From assembly GCA_014380615.1 (NCBI GenBank), contig JACMJM010000017.1, positions 49,017 through 113,016 on the forward strand: a stretch of DNA of 64,000 bases, read 5' to 3'. Positions 1 through 9,182 of this stretch are shown one piece after another. Within the stretch, counting starts at the first letter, position 1, and every line of letters begins with the position of its first letter. The DNA is from Sphingobacteriaceae bacterium (GTDB lineage Bacteria > Bacteroidota > Bacteroidia > Sphingobacteriales > Sphingobacteriaceae). The notes under the pieces were generated by a model. That model searched no databases. It saw nothing but the letters and a program-made list of their open reading frames with translations, and was not told the origin of the DNA. Both the position numbers and the translations under genes were made by a program.

Positions 1-2
1 AA

Positions 3-107
3 AATTTTCATATCTATATTCATGGAAACAAAGAACTTATAGAGAAAGGTTTTGATGATAATAAACTCATGAATTATTATAAGGTATATTTTAAGGAAGA
101 AGAATAA
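3..107 (+). CDS. 3' end of an unidentified gene, cut by the window edge
   Basis: The first bases are open in one frame and end at TAA (105-107), giving a tail of about 34 residues that closes with MNYYKVYFKEEE. The acidic end and smooth codon use look like a real C-terminus. The start and most of the protein lie outside the window, so no family can be assigned. The csp promoter begins 40 bases later. Confidence 0.5.
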   Translation, partial: NFHIYIHGNKELIEKGFDDNKLMNYYKVYFKEEE

Positions 108-146
108 GCTAATTGACTCTTTTCTAAGGAATTTCGTAGCCTGCTT

Positions 147-179
147 TTTGTTATTCAAAACTTAAATTTTATATATTTG
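147..179 (+). promoter_or_regulatory. Bacteroidota-type promoter of the cold-shock gene
   Basis: A TTTG (147-150) is followed after 21 bases by TATATTTG (172-179). This matches the -33 TTTG / -7 TAnnTTTG promoter of the Bacteroidota housekeeping sigma factor, including its usual 19-21 base spacer. Transcription would start near 186 and leave an AT-rich untranslated leader of about 80 bases before the ATG at 270. Long leaders are usual for cold-shock mRNAs. Confidence 0.7.
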
Positions 180-269
180 ATTTGTCTCCTGTTTTTTCTG
201 CTCTGAATAATAACTAACCATTTATTTTCAGTACCTAAAGCAGTTGATATAACTATTATTATAAAAATT

Positions 270-467
270 ATGAAAACTGGAAAAGTTAAATGGTTCAATG
301 CTCAAAAGGGCTATGGTTTTATTACGCAGGAAGACGGAAAAGAAATTTTCGTGCATTTTAAAGACGTAGAAGGAGGAGTTAACGGTTTACGCGATAACGA
401 CAATGTGGAGTTTGAAGTGGAAGAAGGCCGTAAAGGGCAGCAGGCGGTTCAAGTGAGGAAAGTATAG
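270..467 (+). CDS. Cold-shock domain protein (CspA family)
   Basis: A single OB-fold cold-shock domain of 65 residues, the full length for this family, predicted to bind single-stranded RNA or DNA in the cytoplasm as an RNA chaperone. Visible motifs are the N-terminal KWFN, RNP1-like KGYGFIT (residues 13-19) and RNP2-like EIFVHF (25-30). The gene is a monocistronic unit: it has its own promoter at 147-179, a leader of about 80 bases, and a hairpin terminator 22 bases after the stop. Whether it is cold-induced or constitutive cannot be told from sequence. Confidence 0.93.
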   Translation: MKTGKVKWFNAQKGYGFITQEDGKEIFVHFKDVEGGVNGLRDNDNVEFEVEEGRKGQQAVQVRKV

Positions 468-488
468 CATAAAACCATAAAAGATTAC

Positions 489-516
489 AAAGCTCTGCCT
501 TACGCAGGGCTTTTTT
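489..516 (+). terminator. Rho-independent terminator after the cold-shock gene
   Basis: Arms AAAGCTCTGC (489-498) and GCAGGGCTTT (504-513) pair with one G-T wobble around a five-base loop and run into six T (511-516). Confidence 0.85.
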
Positions 517-518
517 AG

Positions 519-707
519 TATAACCCGAGTTTGATTTATAATATAGAACACACCCCTATGGAAGGTTTCTGCCGACCGGAAAAACTGAGTTTCCCCTCTC
601 GAGAGAGGAATTGAACGCCTTTCCAATATGTTCTGTCTTTACATTGGGGGTGTGTTGTTTGTACTTAATCCTTTTAATATGCTTTTTTAATCAAACTCAG
701 GCTTATA
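519..707. repeat. Nested inverted-repeat element (MITE-like) in a gene-free stretch
   Basis: The 360-base gap between csp and the GH97 gene holds no gene but has symmetric structure. The outer arms at 519-538 and 688-707 are near-perfect inverted repeats (core GAGTTTGATT / AATCAAACTC). An inner pair, AACACACCCC (547-556) and GGGGTGTGTT (647-656), is perfect. The centre contains the palindrome CTCTCGAGAG (596-605). The whole could fold into one cruciform of about 190 bases. It may be a non-autonomous mobile element or a structured dispersed repeat. No transposase is visible. Confidence 0.55.
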
Positions 708-827
708 ACGTTTGTTCCTTCACCCCACGGTCGAAATAATTGTCTCATTGACACATTATCTTCAAATCCCTATATTAGCGAAATTAAGCCCCGGTAATCC
801 ACATAAACACACCTTATAAATATAATT

Positions 828-2753
828 ATGAAATCTGGCATTTGTTTTTTTCTGCTTTTTCTCGCTTTTTCTCTTTCAGCACAGGAGTATTCACTCAGCA
901 GCCCTGATAAGAAAATAAAAGCCACTATCGGTTTAACTGCGGGAAAGGCCTGGTATAAAGTTGCGAGGGAGAATACTGAGGTTTTGCAAGTTTCAAAGCT
1001 GGGCATTATTCGCGAGGACGCAGATTTTTCAACAGGATTAAAGGTGGTTTCTGTAACTCCCGCAAAAGCGGTAAGCGATAGCTACCAGATGCTCAGTTCT
1101 AAGCGTAAACTGAATGTTTATAAAGCTAATAACCGGGTTTTTCATCTTAAAAATGCCAGCGGACAAGCAATGGACATCATTTTTCAGGTGTCGAACGATG
1201 GCCTGGTATTTCGTTATTATTTCCCCGGAACTTCAACCGATGTAAAAAAAATAAAAGAGGAATTTACCACTTATAAGTTTGCCCCAAATACAAAAGCATG
1301 GTTACAGCCCATGGCTAACGCTAAAAGCGGCTGGGCAGAGGCCAATCCATCGTATGAAGAGTTTTGGCATCAGGCTATCCCGGTAGGCACACCCTCGCCG
1401 ATTAAAGCGGGCTGGATTTATCCCGCATTGTTTCAGGCAGGTACCAACTGGGTGCTTATCAGCGAAACATTTCCGGAAGGGAATTACTGCGGCACACGGT
1501 TAAAAGCCGAATCGCCTGATGGCGAATATGCCATAGGTTTTCCTCAGCCGGGCGAAGTTTTTAGTCCGCAGGCTGCTTTAAACCCCGAATCAAAATTACC
1601 ATGGTATACACCCTGGAGGGTTATCGCACTGGGTTCATTAAAAACCGTGGTAGAGTCGGCTTTAGGTACCGACGTGTCAAAGCCTGCCGTAAAAATGGAC
1701 TTATCTTTCATTAAACCAGGAATTTCGTCATGGAGCTGGGTTTTGTTAAAGGACAGAGCTACCGTTTATAACGTGCAGAAACGATTTGTAGATTACGCGG
1801 CTGATATGGGCTGGGAGTATTGTTTGGTAGATGCCGAATGGGACAAACAAATCGGCTATGATAAAATGAAAGAGCTGGCAGATTACGCAAAAACTAAAAA
1901 CGTTGGAGTGTTGGTATGGTACAACTCGGCAGGGGCATGGAACACAACCCCTCAAACGCCTAAAAATAAACTTCTTACAGCTGAAGATCGGAAAATGGAA
2001 TTCGCCAGGATTAGCAGCATGGGGATAAAAGGAATTAAAGTGGATTTTTTTGGAGGAGACGGACAATCGTTTATGCAGTATTACCACGACATTTTGCGTG
2101 ATGCCGCCGCCGCAAAATTGCTTGTAAATTTTCATGGTACCACATTGCCAAGAGGATTGCAACGTACCTATCCTAATCTTGTTACTATGGAATCTATAAA
2201 GGGTATGGAATTCAGAACATTTGAACAAGGTGTTGAGGATACAGCCGCTACCCACGCTGCTATGGCACCATTTACTCGAAATGTATTCGATGCGATGGAT
2301 TATACGCCGACAGTTCTTCATCAGATTCCTAAAATCAAGCGTCAAACCAGTAATGGATTTGAACTGGCACTGTCGGTGCTTTTCCAATCTGGTGTGCAGC
2401 ATATTGCCGAAACGGATCAGGGTGTGAAACAAGTTCCTGATTATGTGAAATCTTTTTTGAAAAGTCTTCCGGTTGGTTGGGACGATATAAAGTTTATTGA
2501 AGGTTACCCGGGGAAACTAGCCGTTATAGCCCGTAAAGCTGGCAATAAATGGTATGTGGCAGGTATAAACGGAGAAAATACAGAGAAAAAATTATCTCTT
2601 GACCTCTCGGCTTTTAAAGCCTATAAAGCAGGCAAACTTATCACCGATGGCGCGGGGGAGTTTTCTTTCTCCACGGCGAGTATTGTACCACAGGCAGCCA
2701 CGCAGATTATGGTAAAATCTAAGGGTGGTTTTGTAATGGTTTTCGGCGAATAG
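828..2753 (+). CDS. Glycoside hydrolase family 97 (alpha-galactosidase or alpha-glucosidase type)
   Basis: A secreted GH97 enzyme of 641 residues, typical for the family. A signal peptide (residues 1-18, ending SLSAQ) is followed by the N-terminal beta-sandwich (about 20-290), a catalytic TIM barrel (about 300-560) and a short C-terminal beta domain. The segment IKVDFF places Asp406 where the retaining GH97 subgroup (alpha-galactosidases such as BtGH97b) carries its nucleophile. The inverting SusB-type glucosidases lack it, so alpha-galactosidase activity is the better guess. The gene stands alone with no SusC/SusD neighbours. It probably acts in the periplasm on plant oligosaccharides. Confidence 0.9.
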   Translation: MKSGICFFLLFLAFSLSAQEYSLSSPDKKIKATIGLTAGKAWYKVARENTEVLQVSKLGIIREDADFSTGLKVVSVTPAKAVSDSYQMLSSKRKLNVYKANNRVFHLKNASGQAMDIIFQVSNDGLVFRYYFPGTSTDVKKIKEEFTTYKFAPNTKAWLQPMANAKSGWAEANPSYEEFWHQAIPVGTPSPIKAGWIYPALFQAGTNWVLISETFPEGNYCGTRLKAESPDGEYAIGFPQPGEVFSPQAALNPESKLPWYTPWRVIALGSLKTVVESALGTDVSKPAVKMDLSFIKPGISSWSWVLLKDRATVYNVQKRFVDYAADMGWEYCLVDAEWDKQIGYDKMKELADYAKTKNVGVLVWYNSAGAWNTTPQTPKNKLLTAEDRKMEFARISSMGIKGIKVDFFGGDGQSFMQYYHDILRDAAAAKLLVNFHGTTLPRGLQRTYPNLVTMESIKGMEFRTFEQGVEDTAATHAAMAPFTRNVFDAMDYTPTVLHQIPKIKRQTSNGFELALSVLFQSGVQHIAETDQGVKQVPDYVKSFLKSLPVGWDDIKFIEGYPGKLAVIARKAGNKWYVAGINGENTEKKLSLDLSAFKAYKAGKLITDGAGEFSFSTASIVPQAATQIMVKSKGGFVMVFGE

Positions 2754-2824
2754 AACAGCCTCTGACACCATATAGCCGCATCAATTTTCGATGGTGATTT
2801 GCCAGCTAATTCCAGGCTAAACTA

Positions 2825-3010
2825 TCAGGCTTTGAGGTACTTCAATACTTCGTAAATTAATACAGCGGGCCAGCCTACAGCTTTTAAAAAGGCCAGAATT
2901 ACGGCACCAAAAGTACTTGCCTGTTTAATGAAATAGACAAGGGCTCCAAGAAAAGCCAATCCATATAGTGCCGGCGTTTGGCCCTGAACTTTGTTTTTTA
3001 CCTGGTTCAT
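2825..3010 (-). CDS. Small two-helix membrane protein of unknown function
   Basis: This 61-residue protein has a polar N-terminus, a hydrophobic helix at about residues 15-30 and a second at about 35-55, ending in EVLKYLKA. It has a proper ATG and gene-like composition, and similar tiny proteins are frequent in Sphingobacteriaceae. I recognise no function. It is transcribed away from the GH97 gene, and the lipoprotein gene on the same strand lies 127 bases upstream. Confidence 0.6.
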   Translation of the reverse strand: MNQVKNKVQGQTPALYGLAFLGALVYFIKQASTFGAVILAFLKAVGWPAVLIYEVLKYLKA

Positions 3011-3137
3011 GATTTTTTTTTATAAAGAAAGGTTTCTTTTTGGTGGATTGCAATGCTGCTCGTCAGGAAGAGGCCTGATTAGAATCAAGCCCCTTTTGGA
3101 GTTACTCCAGGCACTGTATAGTGGCGTGGTATATATT

Positions 3138-3761
3138 TTATTGTTTTTTAAGTTTACTAACTAAACCATCCTGCCCCACAAGAATGGATTCTCCGCTTTT
3201 AAAAGAAATATTCGAGTAAGAGGCGTCTGCGCTCAGAGGTAAAATCCTGACTTTTCCGTCGGCGTAAAAATACACAGGCTCAGAAATACTTGCCTTGCAT
3301 GGAAATCCCTGAACCAGCTGATCTTTTGCCAGAAAGCATGCTTTGAGTTTGCCACTGTTATAAAACTCCGTCATAGTTTTTCCGTCGCCTTTACATATTA
3401 CCGAATCGATTTCTGTATCCTTTGAAAAGATGATATAATGAATCCTTGACCGGTTTTTTTCATTATAAAACACTATTGAATTTGCGGGAACAACATGTTT
3501 TTCGATTCTCATTTCTTCTGCGGTTTCAAACTGTTTTATGTGGCCGCTTTCAAAGAGATGTAGCCAATTAGTGGATTTCTTGTCGCCTAACATAACTGGC
3601 TTGCTCAGTTTGCATTTTTTTACCTTTTGGTTTGGATAATATTCTACAGAGCCCTGTGTCATGGTGATATTTCTCTTAAATAATGGCAGGGTGGTAGAGG
3701 TATCGGATGTACATCCCGCAAATAACATCGCTGATATACTGATAGTAATTAACTTATTCAT
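3138..3761 (-). CDS. Lipoprotein with YwqK/MORN-like repeats
   Basis: A 207-residue predicted lipoprotein. The N-terminus has a lipobox ending LFAGC, with Cys16 as the lipidated residue. The mature part carries several short repeats of the type Y-pattern-G-K (for example VEYYPNQKVK, EFYNSGKLK, YFYADGKVR). These resemble the beta-hairpin MORN_2/YwqK repeats found in many Bacteroidota surface proteins. No catalytic residues are evident. It probably sits in the outer or inner membrane facing the periplasm. Confidence 0.7.
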   Translation of the reverse strand: MNKLITISISAMLFAGCTSDTSTTLPLFKRNITMTQGSVEYYPNQKVKKCKLSKPVMLGDKKSTNWLHLFESGHIKQFETAEEMRIEKHVVPANSIVFYNEKNRSRIHYIIFSKDTEIDSVICKGDGKTMTEFYNSGKLKACFLAKDQLVQGFPCKASISEPVYFYADGKVRILPLSADASYSNISFKSGESILVGQDGLVSKLKKQ

Positions 3762-4027
3762 TTTGTTAAGGTTTTATAATGATTGTTAATCCGGGATTTG
3801 GGAGCCCGGCAGCTTGTTGAATTTCGCTGGCCCTTCGACCTTTTTTTAGTATTTTTTCTCCATATAATCGGGTTTAGTTAAATTAAGTTACTAAATGGCA
3901 GTGGTTTAGCAAATGATTTGAAATGGGACTTTGAAGGTTTCTGGTTTTATTGCGGCTGCAAGTGCTATCGGGGTTAATTTTTGTTAAAAAACCAAAACGG
4001 CAGGAGGCACGCAGTTACTCCAAGTTT

Positions 4028-4447
4028 ATGGTATCGAGTCACTTTACCGAACTTACCCCCGCCCTGAAAAAAATGCCCGGAATTGCGTTCAACTATTTCG
4101 ATTGCGCTTTTGACGGAGATAATCTCGCCTTTAATTATAAGTTGAAAGAGGGTGTTTCTGAAGAACGGCTGGGAATGTATATTCTAAAAAGGAAGGAGTT
4201 CTATCCGCTTTGGAACAGGCGGCCGGTAAGTAAAGAATTTACTTATTACACTATCCGCCTGTACGGCGAAGCCCCTCTTTTGCCTTACTATCTGTGCTTC
4301 GTTCGTAGTCGTGGTTATCCATGTCCAGAGCGATTTGATAAAATTCACGGGCCTTTTTGTGATCTTTCTTTTTCTCATAAATCGCTGCTAAGCGTAAAGC
4401 AGCATTGGAAGCGAAATAATATCTTTCTTCTTTGCCCATGTCCATAG
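4028..4447 (+). CDS. Doubtful ORF, possibly a gene remnant running into an antisense gene
   Basis: An open frame on the plus strand can start at ATG 4028 (or at a TTG at 3950). The part 4028-4250 has composition and codon use like real genes here, with acidic and aromatic residues well spread. From 4251 onward it lies antisense to the 3' end of the TPR gene and the residues become basic and proline-rich, as expected for a shadow. I read it as a possible remnant of a gene whose 3' end was lost. It could also be chance. Confidence 0.25.
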   Translation: MVSSHFTELTPALKKMPGIAFNYFDCAFDGDNLAFNYKLKEGVSEERLGMYILKRKEFYPLWNRRPVSKEFTYYTIRLYGEAPLLPYYLCFVRSRGYPCPERFDKIHGPFCDLSFSHKSLLSVKQHWKRNNIFLLCPCP

Positions 4448-5732
4448 CCGACTGGTAGAATTTTATCGATAAGTCATCCTGGTTTAATTCATCGTAAATA
4501 CGCCCTAAGCGATAAAATAACTCAATTCGATCTCTTAAATGTTTGAGGTCTGTTATTCGCTTGTCTTTAATTTCTGCAAGGGCTTTAGTGTAGTAGCCTC
4601 CATCGCATAATAATCTTGCTTTCAACAGATCAACGTCTGGCATTGGGTCGTTAATTTCTTGTAAGGCCTGTTTGTCTTTATCGTGAATAGCATTTCCTTT
4701 GGTTTTTACCAGTTCGATATACTTTTTACAGACATCTTTATTGCCATTGATTAGAGCAATCCAGGCCAGATTGAGATAGGTGTCTTTTATATAGTTTATT
4801 CCCTTGTACTTGTGCAGGTACGACTGGAAATAGGAGGTGGCGGTATGGTCGAGTTTGCGCATCCTAATGGTGCCCGCCATATAATCCAGGTAATCATAAT
4901 TTTGATATTCGGGGCCGGCCGGACGATTATTCAAAGTAGCAAGAGCAACTTCTGTGTGAGCGGTTCGCATAGCCGAGTAGCTGATGATATAAGACTTTAG
5001 CAAACTCGACGAATCTATTTTTTGGGCATAAGCCAAAATTTTAGGGTAAGATGAGTGGTCGCTAACAATATCAGTTTGTACATACGCAAGCAAAAACACC
5101 ACATCATCGTAGAAGTGCGCATAAGGCGATTGGGGCAGGCTTATTAATAAATTTTCGAGCGTTTTAATACCCTTCTGTGTATTTCCTTTTATCCCGATAA
5201 CGGAAATGGCCCGCTTTAAGCCCACAGGTAATGCTCCGATTACAGCATCAAGAATAGCGATATTTTTTTGGTTAGGTAAGAAACCCGGAAACTTCTTAGC
5301 GTTATCCTGTAATTGCCTGTAAGCTTTGTTTAACTCTATCGACGAGTTGAAATACTCTTCGAAATAGCCATAAGTTAAAGCCCATTGCAGGTGAATTTCA
5401 GCTTGTGCGAACAGATAATAAGGAGAGCTTTTATCATCTTTTTCTATCCTGGCAAGTCTTGCTGCTTTGTTTCGCTTTAGCCTTTCAAAATCAGCTATAC
5501 TCTCGGAGGTTATTATGGTGAAATAATCTACATAGCTATCTAATAAATACGGAATAGCATTTTGCGGGTTTATCTTTTTCTCTGTTTCGATAAGCGTACG
5601 TGCGGACTTTAGTTTCAGGCCGAAAATTTCTTTATACGCTTTTACACAATTAGGATTAAAATCGAATTTGGCACTGGTGCTTAGGCTAAAAAAAATAAAT
5701 AAGACAGCAAGTGAATTTCGGAAACGAAACAT
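4251..5732 (-). CDS. Secreted tetratricopeptide-repeat protein
   Basis: A 493-residue protein with an N-terminal signal peptide (about residues 1-21, SLSTSA then K). The rest is alpha-helical with TPR-like helix pairs, clearest at the C-terminus (about 400-485), where a pattern such as FYRLGRIYDELNQDDLSIKF repeats. It has no enzymatic motif. Such proteins usually act as periplasmic scaffolds or load-sensing partners in Bacteroidota. The thioredoxin-like gene upstream on the same strand is 80 bases away, so co-transcription is possible. Confidence 0.8.
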   Translation of the reverse strand: MFRFRNSLAVLFIFFSLSTSAKFDFNPNCVKAYKEIFGLKLKSARTLIETEKKINPQNAIPYLLDSYVDYFTIITSESIADFERLKRNKAARLARIEKDDKSSPYYLFAQAEIHLQWALTYGYFEEYFNSSIELNKAYRQLQDNAKKFPGFLPNQKNIAILDAVIGALPVGLKRAISVIGIKGNTQKGIKTLENLLISLPQSPYAHFYDDVVFLLAYVQTDIVSDHSSYPKILAYAQKIDSSSLLKSYIISYSAMRTAHTEVALATLNNRPAGPEYQNYDYLDYMAGTIRMRKLDHTATSYFQSYLHKYKGINYIKDTYLNLAWIALINGNKDVCKKYIELVKTKGNAIHDKDKQALQEINDPMPDVDLLKARLLCDGGYYTKALAEIKDKRITDLKHLRDRIELFYRLGRIYDELNQDDLSIKFYQSAMDMGKEERYYFASNAALRLAAIYEKKKDHKKAREFYQIALDMDNHDYERSTDSKAKEGLRRTGG

Positions 5733-5812
5733 TTAAGGGGTGTTAAAGTAGTTAAAAATTTGAAATCAAAGATGAGAAAAACAGTCTGGATCACTTAAAA
5801 ATAACCAGCTTA

Positions 5813-7051
5813 TTACCAGGTTTTTTCACCTTTCTTCATCTTTTCGAGGGTACTCGCATAGCTGCCTGCGCCTTTAGTGGTTTTTACAACTTCTTCCAGC
5901 GTTTGTATAGCCTCATCTTTCTTTCCGGATTTATATAAGAGGTTTGCGTAAGTATTCATAAAAGGCGAACGTTTTTCATCCCGGCCGGTAAGCGACCTTT
6001 TAGACCAGTCGAGAGCAGCCTTAATACACTTTTCATCTTCGCAATTTTTTAGAATCAGGATAGCATAGTTATTTATTATTCCGTTTTCTACTTTGTCGTC
6101 GTATGTTTCTATGTAATGCGAAACAGCATCGCGGAACTTAGTCCAATTCTTAAACAGCATGTAATTTTGTATTTTAGCTACCGCGATAACTTCATCACAA
6201 ATATCCGGATAATCGTTTCTGAGTTTTTTTTCGGCCGCCTTCCAATTTACATCTTCCTTTCTCTCTCCAAACCCGTAAACCGCGGGAGCTACCAATTCAC
6301 GCATCAAAATATTGTTAACCATTCTGCTGGTATATCCTTTCCAGTACATCGAATCAATTTTGATGCTGTTATTTCTATAAAAGGCAAAGCCGGGGTCGGA
6401 AATTTTTTTTGTAGTAAGATGAAAAAGATCTATTGTTTCTTTAGTAAATAAATCTTTTTGCTGGCCGAGGTAGTCTTTTAAAATTCGGGGAGCAAATTCT
6501 TTGTCGTAAATTCTCTCGGAAACTTTTGCCAAGGTAAGCAGTAGTTTCGGATCCCGATTTCCTGCCGTATAATCTTTAAGTAGGGTATAGTATTGTTTGG
6601 TGGAATCCAGCGCTTCATGCCCAAGTTTAATAAACAAATCCTCTGGTAAAGAGCCCACCGCACGATGAATAATCTCGCCGTCGGGATTAAAAAACAGGTA
6701 GGAAGGATATACATTTACTTTGTAATCCAGTTTAAAATTCTCGGCATCTTTGTACCAGTTCTTAACTTCTTCGTTATCGGTTTTGGTAACGTCGAGCTGT
6801 ATTTTTACATTGATAAACCTTTCATTGTAAAATTTTCCTACTTCCGGCAAAGGGAAAATCTTTTGGGTCATTATTTTACAGGGGCCGCACCAGGTAGTAA
6901 ACGCATCAACGAAAATGTATTTGTTTTCAGCCTTTGCTTTTTCTAATATTTCGGCCCAGGTATTACCGTGTTCAAATTTAATACCTTCTGGTTGCTGGGC
7001 TTTAAGCAGATTGGTAACCAGGAGAAAGGCAAGAATCAAAATTTTCTTCAT
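5813..7051 (-). CDS. Thioredoxin-family protein with C-terminal helical extension
   Basis: This 412-residue exported protein has a signal peptide (1-19, NLLKAQ). A thioredoxin fold occupies about residues 30-150 with the active-site motif CGPC (Cys55, Cys58) and a cis-proline region VYPSYLFF. After it come about 250 helical residues with TPR character near the end (KSGKKDEAIQTLEEV). The CGPC motif implies a redox-active periplasmic disulfide reductase or isomerase. The client is unknown. It lies between a TPR gene and an S41 peptidase gene on the same strand. Confidence 0.85.
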   Translation of the reverse strand: MKKILILAFLLVTNLLKAQQPEGIKFEHGNTWAEILEKAKAENKYIFVDAFTTWCGPCKIMTQKIFPLPEVGKFYNERFINVKIQLDVTKTDNEEVKNWYKDAENFKLDYKVNVYPSYLFFNPDGEIIHRAVGSLPEDLFIKLGHEALDSTKQYYTLLKDYTAGNRDPKLLLTLAKVSERIYDKEFAPRILKDYLGQQKDLFTKETIDLFHLTTKKISDPGFAFYRNNSIKIDSMYWKGYTSRMVNNILMRELVAPAVYGFGERKEDVNWKAAEKKLRNDYPDICDEVIAVAKIQNYMLFKNWTKFRDAVSHYIETYDDKVENGIINNYAILILKNCEDEKCIKAALDWSKRSLTGRDEKRSPFMNTYANLLYKSGKKDEAIQTLEEVVKTTKGAGSYASTLEKMKKGEKTW

Positions 7052-7136
7052 AACAGGTTTTAGTGAATCAAGTATAAAAAAAATATTTTCGAGAGCGGTA
7101 TATTGCCCTTATTTATCAGAAATTTAAAATTGGATA

Positions 7137-8591
7137 CTATCGCTTTTCTTTTAAATATTGCTTAGCGAAATTCAATACAGCATCTCTGCGGCGTTTTACA
7201 TCCTCTCCATTCGGTTTTATGAGGTAATCTGGTGCTATTCCATTAAAGTCTGTTGGATCGCCGTTCGCTCTGATGTAATACGCCATGGAACTCCTTGCTA
7301 CTAATTTGGTATTAGGAAGCATAAAGTCCAGCATATCCGAATACACATTGGAGGGTTCTGCCGTGCTTTCTCCTATCAAAGGTGCAAGTTTAAAATCTTT
7401 AATGCCATTGGCAAGTATGTTCGCAGCAGAGAATGTTCCGCTCCCTATTAAAAAAACCACCCTTCCTTTAAAAAATGGTTCAGCGATTTTACGTTTACGT
7501 ACTTTCATTTTTGAGGTTGAGGAATAGCCGCCGGGAATTGAATACGAAAAAAGTTTAATGAACCAGGGATTGTTAAGTAGTCTAAGCCGTCTTTTCCAAT
7601 GCGAGCTGATTTTCGTTTTCTTTGAGGCTTCGAGCCGGAAAGGTTTGTTCGTAATGTAACTAAGCAGATGTTCTCCCAGCCGTGAGTCTCCTCCGCCATT
7701 ATCCCTCAGATCTATGATTAAGCTTTCAACGTTTTTAGCCGCCAGATCCTGAAAAGTTGTTTTTATAGAATCTTTAAAGGATTTATAGTTATGCATCCTT
7801 AAAAAATTGATATAGCCAATGTTGTTATCCTTTATGGAAAGCTGGTAATTTAAGTTAGTCTGCTTTTCTTCTTTTTTTACCTCTTTAACCGCGGCCGAAT
7901 TATCAGGAGCTTTAGTCGAGGGCATCCTTATCAATCCGTCTGTAATATGTTCAAACAATTTGCCATCGCGTTTAACTAAAATTTTGTACGGGGGTAAGGC
8001 ATCAGAAGCAAACATCAGGTAACTGAAACTATTGGCTATCTTTTCCAAACGCCATGTGTTCATTCCTCCCAAGTATTGCTTAAAGTTGTTGATGAACGTT
8101 TTTGCCGGAGTGTCATTTATTGAAATGATGGTATCGTTGGCCATGAGTTTTGAAGCCGAGGAGAGGTCGCGGTATATTATTAAAGTGCTGTCTGTGACAG
8201 AATGAAGGTAATATGGGAATTTGTGTGTGCTTTTTTGAAAGCTCTGTTCGGTTGCGCTGTTGCTAACCAGTCCCAGGTGCCCCTCATTAAACAGTGCTTC
8301 AATCTTGCTGATTGCGAGGGATGCACTAAAAATGGTTGAAGAATCCGGGAGGCTGTTTAAAATACTGTCAACCTTATTTTTTAGCTGTATTTCTGTGAAG
8401 CTATGATAAAAATTTACGTGTGCTTTTTTGGTAACCGCAAGCATGAACTCAATATCTTGAGCAATCTGGGCTTTTGTGTATTTTTTGTTAATGTAACCCG
8501 ATTCGAAGTCTTTACGGTAAAGTGTCTTATTCTGTGAAAAGCTTTGGGTGGCCAGGGTTATAAGAGCCAAAATCGTAAGAGTTTTCTTCAT
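7137..8591 (-). CDS. S41-family C-terminal processing peptidase
   Basis: A periplasmic serine peptidase of the tail-specific protease (S41) family. I start it at ATG 8591, because MKKTLTILALITLATQSFS is a good signal peptide. The longer open frame to 8705 adds 38 residues unlike a signal sequence. The conserved region IIDLRDNGGGDSRLG and the serine motif GSGTFSAAN (Ser near residue 387) match the catalytic core. No clear PDZ domain is seen. It probably degrades or trims exported proteins. The substrate is unknown. Confidence 0.87.
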   Translation of the reverse strand: MKKTLTILALITLATQSFSQNKTLYRKDFESGYINKKYTKAQIAQDIEFMLAVTKKAHVNFYHSFTEIQLKNKVDSILNSLPDSSTIFSASLAISKIEALFNEGHLGLVSNSATEQSFQKSTHKFPYYLHSVTDSTLIIYRDLSSASKLMANDTIISINDTPAKTFINNFKQYLGGMNTWRLEKIANSFSYLMFASDALPPYKILVKRDGKLFEHITDGLIRMPSTKAPDNSAAVKEVKKEEKQTNLNYQLSIKDNNIGYINFLRMHNYKSFKDSIKTTFQDLAAKNVESLIIDLRDNGGGDSRLGEHLLSYITNKPFRLEASKKTKISSHWKRRLRLLNNPWFIKLFSYSIPGGYSSTSKMKVRKRKIAEPFFKGRVVFLIGSGTFSAANILANGIKDFKLAPLIGESTAEPSNVYSDMLDFMLPNTKLVARSSMAYYIRANGDPTDFNGIAPDYLIKPNGEDVKRRRDAVLNFAKQYLKEKR

Positions 8592-8741
8592 TATTATTGG
8601 GGTGGCATATCCTGTTAAATCCGCTAAATGCGGCAAGCAAAATATTATTATATACGATTGACGCTTTTTACGAAGTAAAGGTGCTTGGGGTTTAACTATT
8701 GACAAACTTATATCTGTAAGGGTTGATCGGACGGTGATTTA

Positions 8742-9065
8742 TTATTTCCCTTTTGGTGCTAATGCTTCCCCGTAGGCTATATTTAAAGCATCCTGTACAA
8801 ACTCTTCTGGCAAGGCATCCAGTTCAAAAGTGGTCCAGCCCTGAAGACCCCATTTATTGGGGACCGCATAAACCATTGTTTTATTAAATGAGCAAAAAAC
8901 CGACTGATCGATCTGTGAAAGTTTCAAATTGGTACTGTTAGTCGCTTCATGCAAGGTTGCGAAAATCCGTTTGTTCAAAACCTTGTAGGCCATTCTGTCA
9001 AAGTGTGGTTTGGCAATTGTATTCGGCATAGCCAGGGCAAGCTTTTTAAATTCTTCCGCAGTCAT
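8742..9065 (-). CDS. MmcQ/YjbR family protein
   Basis: This 107-residue protein is the standard length for the MmcQ/YjbR family, a small cytoplasmic alpha/beta fold with a CyaY-like shape. Diagnostic features are the N-terminal MTAEEFKKLALAMPN, the central KVLNKRIFATL and the C-terminal GWTTFELDALPEE. The biochemical role of the family is not settled (a DNA-binding fold has been proposed). It stands alone, divergent from the sugar operon. Confidence 0.85.
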   Translation of the reverse strand: MTAEEFKKLALAMPNTIAKPHFDRMAYKVLNKRIFATLHEATNSTNLKLSQIDQSVFCSFNKTMVYAVPNKWGLQGWTTFELDALPEEFVQDALNIAYGEALAPKGK

Positions 9066-9182
9066 AAGTCTGTAGTTGTCCGCAATGATTTATCCTGCAA
9101 AGTATTAAAATCAAATAATATTTCCATCTAATGAGGAATATGATGTGAAAACGACCTAGTAGTAATAGATTAGCTTTATTAT

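Noticed and set aside
1746..2432. Long minus-strand open frame inside the GH97 gene
   Set aside because: Antisense shadow: Cys/His/Phe-rich composition, no family, fully inside a strong gene.
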